Assembly: GCA_030762175.1 (NCBI GenBank) | Contig: CM060838.1 | Coordinates: forward strand, 23,244,001-23,308,000 | Direction: 5' to 3' | DNA from: Metallyticus violacea | Taxonomy: Eukaryota > Arthropoda > Insecta > Mantodea > Metallyticidae | DNA: 64,000 bases | Shown here: piece by piece, positions 1 to 10,143 of the stretch | How the letters are laid out: the number at the start of each line of letters is the position of its first letter | How positions within the stretch are numbered: the first letter of the stretch is position 1 | The notes under the pieces: model-generated | Seen by the model: the letters and a program-made list of their open reading frames with translations, nothing else | Told to the model about the DNA's origin: nothing | Database searches by the model: none | Position numbers and translations under genes: made by a program

Positions 1-950
1 TCAAAAGAAAAGAAGAAAGGAAATAATCAGCAAATCAGATCAACTGCATTGGAAAAATACGAAGAGAGTCAAAGAGAAGGGGGAAAGAAATATATGCGAT
101 TGTCAAAAGTGTGTTATCTTCCTCAGATTAATGAATTACTACAGCGTTAATTGTAAAAAGTTAGAACAGAAAAAAACCCACAACTAAGACAATTAATATC
201 ACAAGCCTGTTAGGCTCTTCTTCGGTAAAAGAAACAAGGTAAATAATACAGCTATAAATTAGCTAAGATTTAGCAGTTTACAGATACATTCAAATGAAGA
301 TTTTACTTTCATTAATATATTTATTATATATAAGACCTTGGTAACGAAACCTCGCCCGTTCATGCGGTGTTTTACTTCTCCGCTTTCAGGCATGCTGCAG
401 TCGGCGGCACCCGTACATTAACTCCCCTTGTCACGTCCTTGAAGTCCTCTCCGGAATCTGTTCCTTGACGATCTCACGGCAGTATACATTCCTTCGACAA
501 GATGGTTTGACAGTTGGCTCTAGAGCATTGCACTTTTGTGCTTAAGTGCTACTTTAAATATCAATAAGCTCGTCGTGTTTGTGCGGAATTCATTGATAAC
601 CTCTTTCTAAAATTGTAGTTAAAAATATTAATATACTGGTTCCGTGCAAAATACAAAACATGAGCGAAAACGTAAAGTTTTAAGAGGAAAACTAGACAAT
701 TTAGCGCAAATCTTAAACTTATGCCTACAAAATCATTCCCAAAATTAGCACAACAGGAGAGGGTTTTCAAATATAAAGAAAAACTTTAGTCATAAAATCA
801 GAATGCGTTTTCCCGATCAAATTATTGTTCAGTCCAGGAAAGGCGACAATTTTAGCATCTTGTATAATGCAAAAGTTATAAACACGCTTTAGGAAGCAGA
901 GATGAAGAACGCCGCGGCTTCGGCATGCTTGGTGGCCAGAGTGAGAGGAC
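1..950. other. AT-rich non-coding DNA at window start
   Basis: No coding segment is recognised on either strand. A GC-richer patch at about 340-500 has no open frame of useful length. If the tropomyosin gene on the minus strand continues leftward, this is intron between coding exon 2 and the next exon. I looked for the expected exon 3 tropomyosin sequence and did not find it here. Confidence 0.5.
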
Positions 951-1210
951 AAGTTCTGTAACTAAAGCCCGGTATGTTTTATTACCGAGTTGACTGATTG
1001 ACTCGCACTGAGGAGGCTCGGGTTCGACCCCAGAGGCTACAATTGGGATTGTAGCGGACAAAACGGCGCTTGGGTAGATTTTCTCCATGTACCGCACATT
1101 CCGCTTCTCATCATTGCTGAAAGCAACAGGAAGCTACCGCAGTATGTTGTCCCATGAGAACTGAAAACAACATGACTGCATGGTAGGCCCTCCGGCAGGG
1201 CACTATGAAC
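950..1210 (+). mobile_element. Candidate tRNA-derived SINE (single copy, type D)
   Basis: A tRNA-like head carries a pol III B-box-like motif (GGGTTCGACCCC at about 1020-1031). It is followed by a GC-richer body that includes TAGATTTTCTCCATGTACCG near 1075. The layout resembles the other tRNA-headed SINEs of this window, but the body sequence differs and I see no second copy here. No clear target duplication was found. It could also be a decayed tRNA pseudogene. Confidence 0.4.
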
Positions 1211-1634
1211 AAAAACCCTCACTATGAGAAAATAGGTGATCTAATACCCGGCTCACTACACCAAAAAGTAAACAAGCTCAAAGTAAAACGTTTCATTTGC
1301 AACGCGTTGACTCCAAAGCAACAGTTCCAACAAGAACTGAACGTTAATGAACCGCGCAGAATATGGTCTATGGTCTATAAGAGTTTACGCGTATTATCTG
1401 TTCCAAATTTGCTGAATTTCTCTAAATGACATAAAACTTATTTTTTCTTGAATGACTACTGCAGTGTTAAACATTGCAAATACACAGACTATATGGATTT
1501 ACGTGTTATATTTGAATATGAAAAAAAGTCCACATGAATGTGTATTCCCGTCTGATAGTTCGAAGCTTCTGTTCTGCTACAGTCCTGTATGTACTGATAG
1601 TGGTGCACCACTCAACAAGAGTTATGTGTACTAA

Positions 1635-2690
1635 TCTGCGCCTGAATACATACCACAACATGCTCAAATATACAAGCGCATGAATACATGTAGCAACATG
1701 GATTATTTGACATGCTCAAATATCCCAGAGCCTGAATACATGTCGCAACATGGATTATTTTACATGCTGAAATATCCCAGAGCCTGAATACATGTCGCAA
1801 CATGGATTATTTGCTATGCTCAAATATACAAGGCCTGAATACATGTCGCAACATGGATTATTTGACATGCTCAAGTATACAAGCGCATGAATACATGTCG
1901 CAACATTGATTATTTGACATGCTCAAATATACAAGCGCCTGAATACATGTCGCAACATGGATTATTTGACATGCTCAAATATACAAGCGCCTGAATACAT
2001 GTCGCAACATGGATTATTTGACATGCTCAAATATACAAGCGCCTGAATACATGTCGCAACATGGATTATTTGACATGCTCAAATATACAAGCGCCTGAAT
2101 ACATGTCGCAACATGGATTATTTTACATGCTGAAATATCCCAGAGTCTGAATACATGTCGCAACATGGATTATTTGACATGCTCAAATATACAAGCGCCT
2201 GAATACATGTCGCAACATGGATTATTTTACATGCTGAAATATCCCAGAGCCTGAATACATGTCGCAACATGGATTATTTGACATGCTCAAATATCCCAGA
2301 GTCTGAATGGATGCCGCATGGGGTATTTGACATGCTCAAATATCCAAGCGTCTGAATGCATATGGCAACATGGGTTATAGATATGCTCAAATATCCCAGA
2401 GTGTGAATACATACTGCAACATGCATTATTTGTAATGCTGAAATATCCCAGAGCCTGAATGCATGTCGCAACATGGATCATTTGACATGCTCAAATATCC
2501 CAGTGTCCGAATGCATGCCGCTTGGAGTATTTGACATGCTCAAATATCCCAGCGTCTGAATGCATATGGCAACATGGGTTATAGATATGCTCAAATATCC
2601 CAGAGTGTGAATGCATGCAGCATAATGGATTATTTGACACGCTCAGATATCCCAGAGCTTGAATGCATTATTTGACACGCTCAAATGGAT
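1635..2690. repeat. 52-bp minisatellite, about 21 units
   Basis: A tandem array with a 52-bp unit. Each unit contains CTGAATACATGTCGCAACAT, then a GGATTATTTGACATGCTCAA-type segment, then either ATATACAAGCG or ATATCCCAGAG. The GAATAC/GAATGC landmark recurs about every 52 bp from about 1643 to 2659. Units between about 1890 and 2150 are almost identical, while those at the right end are diverged. Two variant units containing GCATATGGCAACATGGGTTA lie about 206 bp apart (near 2358 and 2564), which indicates a four-unit higher-order repeat. Open frames inside it are artefacts because 52 is not a multiple of 3. It lies downstream of tropomyosin coding exon 2, so probably in an intron. Confidence 0.95.
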
Positions 2691-3111
2691 ACGCTATGGC
2701 TATGCTAGCATGGAACATCATTAGAGAAATGATCTATCACTCTAAGTTCGTATCTATCACACTCACTTTACATATGAGGTGTACTGTTCACATTTCAGTT
2801 ATTCGCGTAGATTTTATATACTGCATAAAATATTTAAACGTGAAGAATGACAATCAAGAAATGCAAATAAATATCGTTACAGTGGTAAAAGGTTTGGAAT
2901 CCATTACCTTTATTATTTTTTTTTCCGAAATATAGTTTTATAAACACCATTGTAAAAAATGTCTGCTTCTTCTTCTTCTTGTTTAAAATACGCTCTAAAC
3001 TAACAATAGCAAACAATGAACTATAACTTACAAGTACAGTCAGCGCTTGTTAAACATAGGAGCTGAACTAGTACCCAAAGCCTCAAGTGAAATTTTTCAA
3101 AGGTTACTCAC

Positions 3112-3237
3112 GTTCTGGAAAGCCTTGTCTTTCTCATCCAGCTTGGCGTTCACCTGCATCAACTGTTCCAGGGTCTGATCGAGATCATTCTCAATCTGTT
3201 GGATCTTCTTCTGCAGAGATCGGGCCTCCTCCTCAGT
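3112..3237 (-). CDS. Tm1: Tropomyosin coding exon 2 (residues 39-80)
   Basis: Tropomyosin is the parallel coiled-coil dimer that lies along actin filaments and controls myosin access. On the minus strand this 126-nt exon follows a TCTAG acceptor and ends at a consensus donor (AAC then GTGAGT, donor at 3111-3106). It encodes 42 residues starting [20 protein letters not shown] and ending [11 protein letters not shown]. Both ends are in phase 0, and the length equals that of exon 2 in other animal tropomyosins. The heptad pattern is unbroken. Thr39 and Phe78 differ from the residues I expect in insect tropomyosins (usually Ala and Leu). Phe78 would fall on a core a position. This could be one of a pair of alternative second exons. 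The next exon is outside the window. Confidence 0.93.
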
Positions 3238-3304
3238 CTAGAAGACAGTTAATGAATTCAAGATCAGTTTCCCAGCCTATTATATCATCTTCATTAATAA
3301 ATAC

Positions 3305-3837
3305 ACTCTACCTACGACAGAAGTAAAATAAAAACACAACCTCCCAAATAAATGTTAGACCACCTGTACAAATCTTGAGGACTTCGTTTTCCACTAGCAG
3401 GTTCATAGCATCTGTATATACATCGCTCAAGGCTAGCCGAACTACATGAATCGGAACGGGAGGGATGTAACGAACTGCTACGTTGGTCTTCAGTTTCACA
3501 CCAGTCAGTGTTATCGTTTGAACAGTGAAAGAAACATCAGCGGCTAATCCTAGTGTAAAATATGTTAAGAATATAAAATGGTAAATACTAGCTCTAATTA
3601 TTTTACTACCTAACGAGTGGTTTTTATAATTCGTATATCCGTATCGAATCTGCTTGTGCTGTCGGAGATTATTTGAAGGGAAATGTTCAGGTATTGAGTT
3701 TTAAGACTGACTGTAAGCGCTAGCTTGTTGGTTGTGCAGCCTCCTGTCGCCGCGTTGGTCATAAGATAATTTGACTCGGTACTTAAAATATCACCCATAA
3801 AATTACGAGTTATATCTGAGAAATCAGTCAAAAATAA
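3305..3837 (-). pseudogene. Unassigned broken ORF pair in tropomyosin intron
   Basis: Two minus-strand open frames lie end to end, offset by one frame. The upstream one (3610-3831, 73 codons) contains TNKLALTVSLKTQYLNISLQ and SRFDTDIRIIKTTR. The downstream one runs open from about 3640 to 3308. It contains a hydrophobic stretch (FIFLTYFTLGLAA) followed by DVSFTVQTITLTGVKLKTNV and HVVRLALSDVYTDAMNLL. The amino-acid composition looks protein-like, with alternating beta-type residues and no low complexity. A single frameshift near 3620 would join them. I do not recognise the family; a retrocopy, a lipid-transfer or lysosomal-membrane-type fragment, or chance are all possible. It lies in the intron between the two tropomyosin exons, on the same strand, without a consensus acceptor I could identify. 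Confidence 0.3.
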
Positions 3838-4529
3838 AAACCAAATCTAATGCAGCCAATTTAATCTGCCTAACACCAATATAATTAATTTACTGTTTTC
3901 AGGATTCATTTGGGTTTGAGAAATAGATTTTTTTCTCCGAGCATCGAAGCCTACGTGTCTTCAGAAATAATAAAGCGGTTTTAGTCTTAATTAATCCCTC
4001 CTTTTTTCAAAAATATGCCTAGAACTAGATTGAAATGATATAGGCTTTATTTTTTTTTTTTTTTTTTCATCTTCATTGTTAAAAATGAATAAATACTTTT
4101 ACAATATGGCACTATAACTGTATTACTAGATGTGTGAGACTAAAATTTACTTTGCAACTCTTTTGATAATGGCCTTTTTAGCATTTGTAATCACCAATAT
4201 GTTTACCAATCAGCATCTAGCTCCAATAGTTTTTCTGCCGCTTTCATTTCAGCATCAAGCAATTTTAATAATGACAAATGACACACTATATTAACCGTGC
4301 GGGTTGTCTCAGGCAGTGAAGTTTGGGAGTCCTATTGGTGAAGTTACAGATTGAAATCGAATAACCTAACTGAGGTTGTCCATAAGGATTAGTATTTCTC
4401 TATCGCCATTCACCTTTGTTCCATCTCGATGTGTGTCTACGTCTTTCTGTGTTTGTGATGTTTTCGAGGCAGCCTTGATATTGAATTAAACACCCGTTTG
4501 AGGAGTCGCTGTGTGTGTGTGTGCGTGCG

Positions 4530-5483
4530 TTTTTTTTTAATGTTCTTTATTTACTGCATGATCCATTACTATAATAATTAGTAATATTACATGCATTGTT
4601 ATCATTTCATTGTTACATGTTATCCTTAATACTATTTTTGAACACTTTCATTCTTATTCTAACCTAATCGTATTTGAAGATTGCCTAAATTGGTTATATT
4701 TGAATGCTTTTACAGTATCATTCTCAGTCACCACATTTCCTATCCTATTAGTCAATTTGTGTTAATTTGAAAACTGTCAAAATTTACACTGTTTACAAAA
4801 GTTTTAAACGGCTTATTATATTTTAGAACAAGTTCACTATTGTCTATTGGCCATCGCCTAGTTACTTTTGCTACATCTTTCCGAAATATTTCTCGCTCTG
4901 TCTTCAAAATTTTGCAGTCCCACAAGATGTGTTCCACATGTCTTCCTGACATACACATGATGCGTTCTCTGCTATTTTGAAGCGATGAAAGTAGGCTCCA
5001 AATTTCCCGTGTCCTGAGAGGATCGCTGTAAGATTGGGGCTTAGAAGGATGTTGGGTTTTAGCCTTTTAGCTACAGTTGGAAAATAGGATTTTGTAATCG
5101 CTCCGTTCGTTGTCATTTGCCACTCTGTTTCCCATAGTTGTTGACTTTCTTCTCTTAATTCATTCCTCACTTCACATTTTGGGATGAGTTCATAATCCAC
5201 TGGCAGGTCCTTGCTTTTCGCTGCTTCTTTAGCGAGTCGGTCTGCTATTCATTTCCTTCATTGCTGATGTGCGCTTTAACCCAAGTAAAATGTATTTCCT
5301 ACTGTTGTTGTTGGAGTGATTTTAACTTCTTCCTTATTCTTTCACAGAGGTTACCATGTTTTGTGTGGTTGTTAATTAAATCTAATGTAATTCGACTATC
5401 CGTGTGGATTGCTGCTGTTCGTTTGTTGAAGGTTGCATTGTCTATGTTTTCCAACTGTCCCAGGGCTCTCAAAATGGCGAACT
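4530..5483 (-). mobile_element. 5'-truncated non-LTR retrotransposon tail (RNase H)
   Basis: The insertion carries the 3' end of a non-LTR retrotransposon of the group with a C-terminal RNase H (I/R1/Loa-like). The 3' end on the left is a short A tract on the minus strand (T run at 4530-4538). The 5' side is truncated inside the RNase H domain at 5483. The element is flanked by near-identical 22-bp repeats at 4508-4529 and 5484-5505, both a GCTGTGTGTGTG-type sequence with 20 of 22 matches. That fits a target-site duplication in a GT microsatellite. It lies in the tropomyosin intron, in the same orientation as the gene. Confidence 0.85.
4758..5480 (-). pseudogene. RNase H and C-terminal domain of non-LTR ORF2, broken
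   Basis: Minus-strand translation gives an RNase H-like core: AIHTDSRITLDLI, with the catalytic-type Asp, then FTWVKAHISNEGNE and ADRLAKEAA. An RNase H-distal region follows, with GHGKFGAYFHRFKI, CVC and HVEHILWDC, which is the typical zinc-binding C-terminus of R1/I-type elements. Inactivating changes include in-frame stops after the QQQ run and before ADRLAKEAA, and a frame shift near 4930 between the two longest frames (4904-5200 and 4752-4958). The reverse transcriptase and endonuclease are absent because of 5' truncation. Family assignment beyond RNase H-bearing non-LTR is uncertain. Confidence 0.85.
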
Positions 5484-5738
5484 GCTGTGTGTGTGTGCGC
5501 GCGCGCGTGTCCAGAGATAATTAGCTCCCCTACTATACTGACGCGGACGTTGGCTAATACCAGAGGAAGATAAACGGTTAACGAAGGACACTATGCATAT
5601 GTAACATATTTTTCCCCAATCTGCATTCAAGTCATAAAATAGAAATGTAATATAATCCACAATTTCCCCTTTAACCTTTCCCTTGTTATTTTACATTGCA
5701 TTGTTAATAATGTCATAGGCTGTTGAGTTCATCCTCAC

Positions 5739-5852
5739 CTTCTCGGCCCTAAGGTTAGCGTCTCTGGCCTGCTGCTCGCAGAGAAGGGCGCGATCCATCG
5801 CGTTGTCCTTCTCCAGCTTCATCGCTTGCATCTTCTTCTTGATCGCGTCCAT
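5739..5852 (-). CDS. Tm1: Tropomyosin coding exon 1 (start codon, residues 1-38)
   Basis: This 114-nt segment begins with ATG at 5852-5850 in a purine context (GCCGATATGG). It encodes [20 protein letters not shown] followed by [18 protein letters not shown], the conserved arthropod muscle tropomyosin N-terminus. It ends in phase 0 at AAG, followed by the donor GTGAGG (5738-5733), and joins in frame to the exon at 3112-3237 across a 2.5-kb intron. Residues 1-38 are exactly the span of the long-form exon 1 in animal tropomyosins, so this is the muscle-type N-terminus rather than a short cytoplasmic form. No frame damage is seen. Assignment to Tm1 rather than a paralogue rests on sequence resemblance only. 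Confidence 0.96.
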
Positions 5853-5870
5853 ATCGGCGGCTGTTTGTTA
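5853..5870 (-). other. Tm1: Tropomyosin 5' UTR part of exon 1 with splice acceptor
   Basis: Reading the minus strand, TATGTTGCAG (5880-5871) forms a splice acceptor. It is followed by 18 nt of leader, TAACAAACAGCCGCCGAT, directly before the start codon. TAA at the exon start closes the upstream frame. An alternative acceptor (ACAG, just inside) is possible. The presence of an acceptor implies an upstream non-coding first exon, as in other insect muscle genes. Confidence 0.75.
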
Positions 5871-5879
5871 CTGCAACAT

Positions 5880-7520
5880 AAAAACATAACCTCAATATTA
5901 ATCCAACTATTGCCTTTCAAATTCACCGTTTCTAAATGTTCTCTAACCGCACATGGGTCATTCTTGCAGCTTACTGCAGCATCTTCGAGTTGACATAAGT
6001 TCTCTTAAACACCATCCTACAATCTACTGCAAGCTAAGGTTTCAGAAAAGTGTTTTCTGAGGTAATAGGTACGCCTGATTTCCGTCCGTGTGAGTCAAAT
6101 TCTTGGGAAACATTTGAGAACAAGATTATTATTATTAAGGCATTTTTAAAAAGTATTAAATAATAGAGTCAGAAAAAAAGCATAAAGTAAAAATGTTTGA
6201 ATCATAATTTGTGTTAGTTTCAAGATATCAAGGATAGTTTACGTTTTAAATGGTAAGTTACTGACACGAGGTATTAGAAAATCTGAATTCTAGACCTCCT
6301 GAATAATTCCTTTGAAGAAAGATGTTATACATTACATCTACAGGGCAAAATATTTGCCTGCAAGGCCATATAATTACAGTTCCTTAAGGACCAGATGCGA
6401 TATACACATCTGGTCTCTTTGCAGAACAGTAGAGCTACTAGGAAACCAGGAAACTTCTAAATATGGAAACGGAACATATGAGTGTGCCAAGCGTCATATA
6501 ATAAATACTTTTAACATGCAACCCATACGAGGTAAAATTTCCATAGCCACCTGCCTTAATGAGTAAATGTAAGGCCCAAGTTTGATAAGAAGAAAAACTC
6601 CTGTATGATTATAAAATACTGGTATATCGATGAGGTTGTGTTCTGGTGGACTGATGCAAACTTTAATCTAACAAAAGCATTTTCAATCACAAGAAAGTTG
6701 ATATTCTATTTTTTTTCCAAAAAAATTTATGATTATCAACTTCTCCACTTATGAGCTAGGCTTAGCTAGTTCAACTCCGTTCTGAAATTCCATTTCTACC
6801 TCATTAATAGGCAATGGGGATCTTAAGCACTTAACATCAGGTTAGGTACACTCAAACAAAACAAGAACTTAAGCTATGAGCCACCGCCTTGTAGGTAAAC
6901 AAAAATAAGTGACAGATTTAGGGGGATGGGTGGTTTTAGCTCTCCCACCTGTTGCCTACAGTTTAGCAAATTAACTTAATTCCGCTTCATTCTGCCTGTT
7001 CATTGCCATCTTCTACCAGTCTCCCATCAATAATTAGGTCACTTTGTCTTAATGTCGGTTATTGTTATCATTACTATTAACATTCTATCAACACGAAGCT
7101 TTTAATTTGTTTTAACAGGAATAATTAATTTAAAATCACTAGAAAAGGAAAAGAGACAATAAATCTCGTTTTCATGAAATTGTATTCATTCGATATTCTC
7201 AAAACCTTTATCACAATATGATCTTGTGTATCTTAAGCATTTAGATCAAAAGACAGAGTACAGATAATTAAGACATGGTAGCGATGTCCTAATTATCAAA
7301 GTATTGATAATGCCGATATTTATGATTATGACAATTTGATGATGGTGATGACAATAACATTGAAGCTAGTGATAGTGGCGGTGATAGTTTATAAATAATT
7401 TCCATTACGTTAACCATTTATTTAGTGCTGTATTCATAAACAAGTTTTCTGAATGTTAACTCCAACGAAAATCAGAATTAAAGTACGGTATTTAAAGATG
7501 TTAAATAATCCAGAATTAAG
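5880..7520. other. AT-rich intronic DNA without recognised features
   Basis: No coding similarity, tRNA-like head or long inverted repeat was seen. Open frames here are short and lack family motifs. It probably belongs to the long first intron of tropomyosin. Confidence 0.5.
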
Positions 7521-7579
7521 CATTTGATGCTCGAATTACGCAGGCACTGGATTCAATTTCCTGAACTTGGATTTTTTTC

Positions 7580-7990
7580 TTCGTTTCCTCGTTTTACTCA
7601 GACGAACGCTAGTATCGGTATTTACATTCCACGTATTTTCCGTCTTACTCATTTCACTCCGTTGGTTCCGTTACAGTGTGAAAAGTTCCAGGTAAAGGTG
7701 GGCTGGCGCGGGAAATGGCATCTTGCGCTTTAGAAAGATTTCTGCTCTGGCGTCTGGAATGGAAGCGAACCTTTTGAGGGGCTGAATTCCTTAAGAGTAG
7801 TTCCCAACATCGGCGGAATGTTCTATCTTGAAATATGTTAAAGTCCCACAGCACCCGCCCGTAGATCCTGGCCGCCCGCACCTTATCCCTTCCTCCCGGA
7901 GGAGCACCCATTGGGGACGTGGGCACAAAGGGCTAGCCGCGAGCTCGCCTCAAGTACCACAGTATCCCCCTCTGCCCCAAACAAGCCAAT
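7580..7990. repeat. Dispersed GC-rich repeat R1, copy 1
   Basis: This stretch shares ordered short matches with the block at about 40850-41250: CATTTCACTCCGTTG then TTC-GTTACAG near 7650-7675, GCGTCTGGAATGGA near 7750 versus GCGTCTAGCTTGGA, and GTTCTATCT near 7820. GC content is well above the surroundings. The open frames crossing it on both strands differ from those in the other copy, so I regard it as a non-coding repeat. Its class is not clear. It directly precedes the Myb/SANT-like fragment. Confidence 0.5.
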
Positions 7991-8110
7991 ACAATCAAAG
8001 TATTGTATTGACTTGGATTATCTTACACAAATGTTATACTGTACGGAAACTTGTTTATATTCAACCATACACTCACAGCTGTTCTTCTCTTTTTTCTTAT
8101 CAACACAAAC

Positions 8111-8326
8111 ATGAAGGGCCAAAAATGGAAACGTCCCTTCAAGTGTACAGAGGAAGAGAAGAAAAAATTATTTTCTATGATACGGAAGAAAATGATAGTA
8201 ATAGAGGATAAAATAAATACACGAACTCAAAGGAAGCTCAAGGAAGAAGCAAGGAAGGAAATGCTCTGCCCTGAGATTTGCAATGGCGACGTCTGTAATG
8301 TATATTATGGCGTCAATAAGATATAA
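8111..8326 (+). pseudogene. Myb/SANT-like DNA-binding domain fragment
   Basis: The frame starting MKGQKWKRPFKCTEEEKKKL and running through SMIRKKMIVIEDKINTRTQR to KLKEEARKEM resembles the start of insect Myb/SANT-like regulatory domains. In these, an F-T-x-x-E-K-x-x-L helix is followed by an I-I-E-x-K-x-(x)n-K-x-x-A-W segment. The expected Trp of the second helix is replaced (EEARKEM). The third helix is only partly visible (EICNGDVCNV) before a stop at 8324-8326. At about 60 aligned residues it is a fragment, probably a retrocopy or a piece of a transposon-linked gene. No splice sites were identified. Family assignment is by eye only. Confidence 0.42.
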
Positions 8327-8936
8327 GATAAATGTATAAATAAGCAAATTTGTATTTTTAGTGTAATATATGAGTGACACATGATATTTCTAGCGCCTTA
8401 GAAATGTTATAATCTTTTCATAATTTTTATGCATATTTTCCACATTTATAAAAAGAAATTTCAATAGATCACAGTTTAACCATTTTTTTAACCATAAATA
8501 ATATAAAAATTGCAGATGAAAGGTCAGTATAAGACACAATAACACGAATATAGCTTACGCACTGTTCAGAATTACGTGAAAAACACTAATTTCTTATTTT
8601 TGCTTAAGAAATTTGTGTAGGCTAATTAAGTCAGTTGTTGTAACAGAAATTAGAAGCAATGCAAAATGCGCCCTCATACGGGACCCATGCTAATGAAGTA
8701 TCAGTGAAGGATGTGGTAGGCCACATGATTAAATTACTTTATAAAGTCCTGAAGACAAAATAAATAGAGCATAAATATGTAAAGATAATAGTTTGAGGAA
8801 ATATTGCTACATCGCAAAATTTCCTACAGTTGTGACCCATCTCTTCTCGTTGGAAAAACATAACAAAGCATAAATTTAACAATTGCACCTAATTAATTTG
8901 TATTGTGCGGCTATATTATTTCGATAACCGCCCCGA

Positions 8937-8937
<1 letters not shown>

Positions 8938-8975
<38 letters not shown>

Positions 8976-8990
8976 TGATGATGATGATGA
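8938..8990. repeat. (AAT)n-(GAT)n microsatellite
   Basis: About 12 AAT units run directly into about 5 GAT units. The poly-Asn/poly-Asp and poly-Leu/Ser frames across it are artefacts. Confidence 0.97.
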
Positions 8991-10100
8991 AATGGTGTTA
9001 AGATTTGTATCTACGTGGAAATGTACGTATAGGTTAGGACGAACCAGTTCTGCCAGGCATCTCGCATTTCCTTTGGTAAATCTATACCTGTTCCTGAAAG
9101 GTATATAATCGTGCTTTTTAATTATATTCAATTTGGGAATAATGCTTTCCTCTATCGTCTCATATCGTAAATTCTACGCACAAAAAGTCACATCCATGTT
9201 GTCCATTTGGCAAAGATGATCTTTAATTTGTTCTCCCAAGTGAGAGTAAAATTTCGGCCGGACTACGGCGTTTAATACTCTGACTCTTCCAAGTTCCAGT
9301 AAACGAATACAAAAAACGTTAGTTCATTGTTAATCCACCGAAAGTATCAACTTGGTGCCTGCTAAATGGTCTATGATACGACTCTTAATGTTTTGTATTA
9401 AGTGCAGTTTGTTACGTCTTTCTAGAGATTGTGCCGTTTTTTGCCCCTATCCCGTTTTCCTCGATCGAGAGATGAAGCTTTCTTCTTCCTTTCTTTACCT
9501 CCTCTTTCCCCAGCGTTGTTAAATGCGCAGGGTGCTGAGCTGACCAGACTTCTCTTCCGACAAGTGGCAGCATGGCGACCTCAGCTTAGTGGTAGGGTAC
9601 GTTTTCACCGAGTCGACCAAGTATATTAGGAAAATGTTTTATTTGTAAAGGATTTACCTAATTACTAGTCTTACTTAAAGTACATTTTATAATGTTCTTG
9701 CAAGGAATGTACCTGCTAAATCAAAGTGTTAAGCCGTGATAATTTTGTCAAGGTTTTAAAATGTTTACTTTTCTTAAAATGGAAGATGTTATTGTATTTT
9801 TGTGTTTGTAGTTTATTGGTCAGGAATTAATACATTGTTACTTGATGAATAAACCAAAGAAATACTCTTACATGTGGTTTCGTGATTTTAAGTTTGCATT
9901 TAAATGTTTTAATAATGTAAATATTCAGTATACTATTGCTGTTGTACGTTTTCTCACTTGTATGCTACAATTTCCACAGTTCTCTACAATCAAATTTTTA
10001 ACTTGCTTTAAAATTTGCTTTCATGTGTTATGTACATAATTTTATTGTTATTTAAAGTTGAATTTTGTGAATTATTACTAAATTTTTCTCAAACTGTTCA
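8991..10100. other. Intronic DNA with a short GC-richer patch
   Basis: A GC-richer patch at about 9420-9610 has an open plus-strand frame with no recognised motif. The remainder is AT-rich and featureless. No coding claim is made. Confidence 0.4.
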
Positions 10101-10105
10101 GTCAC

Positions 10106-10143
10106 CTTTCCATGGCCATATCCTGGATTTCTTCAGCACGTTC
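10106..10143 (-). other. Candidate 38-nt micro-exon
   Basis: On the minus strand a pyrimidine-rich acceptor (AATTCTTACTTTAG) is followed by 38 nt and then a donor (AAAG then GTGACT, donor from 10105). Frame 1 encodes ERAEEIQDMAME plus two bases, a charged and helical, coiled-coil-like peptide. It sits inside the presumed first intron of tropomyosin on the coding strand. At 38 nt it is not a multiple of three, so it could not be a neutral cassette between phase-0 tropomyosin exons. It could be a leader exon, an exon of another gene, or chance. There is no cDNA evidence. Confidence 0.28.

Noticed and set aside
1612..2481. Open frames of 60-66 codons (repeating Met-Leu-Arg-His type) in the minisatellite
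   Set aside because: They come from the 52-bp tandem repeat, shift frame every unit and show no protein family.
1635..2690. Possible CRISPR-like array
   Set aside because: The repeats are contiguous with no unique spacers, and the surroundings are eukaryotic.
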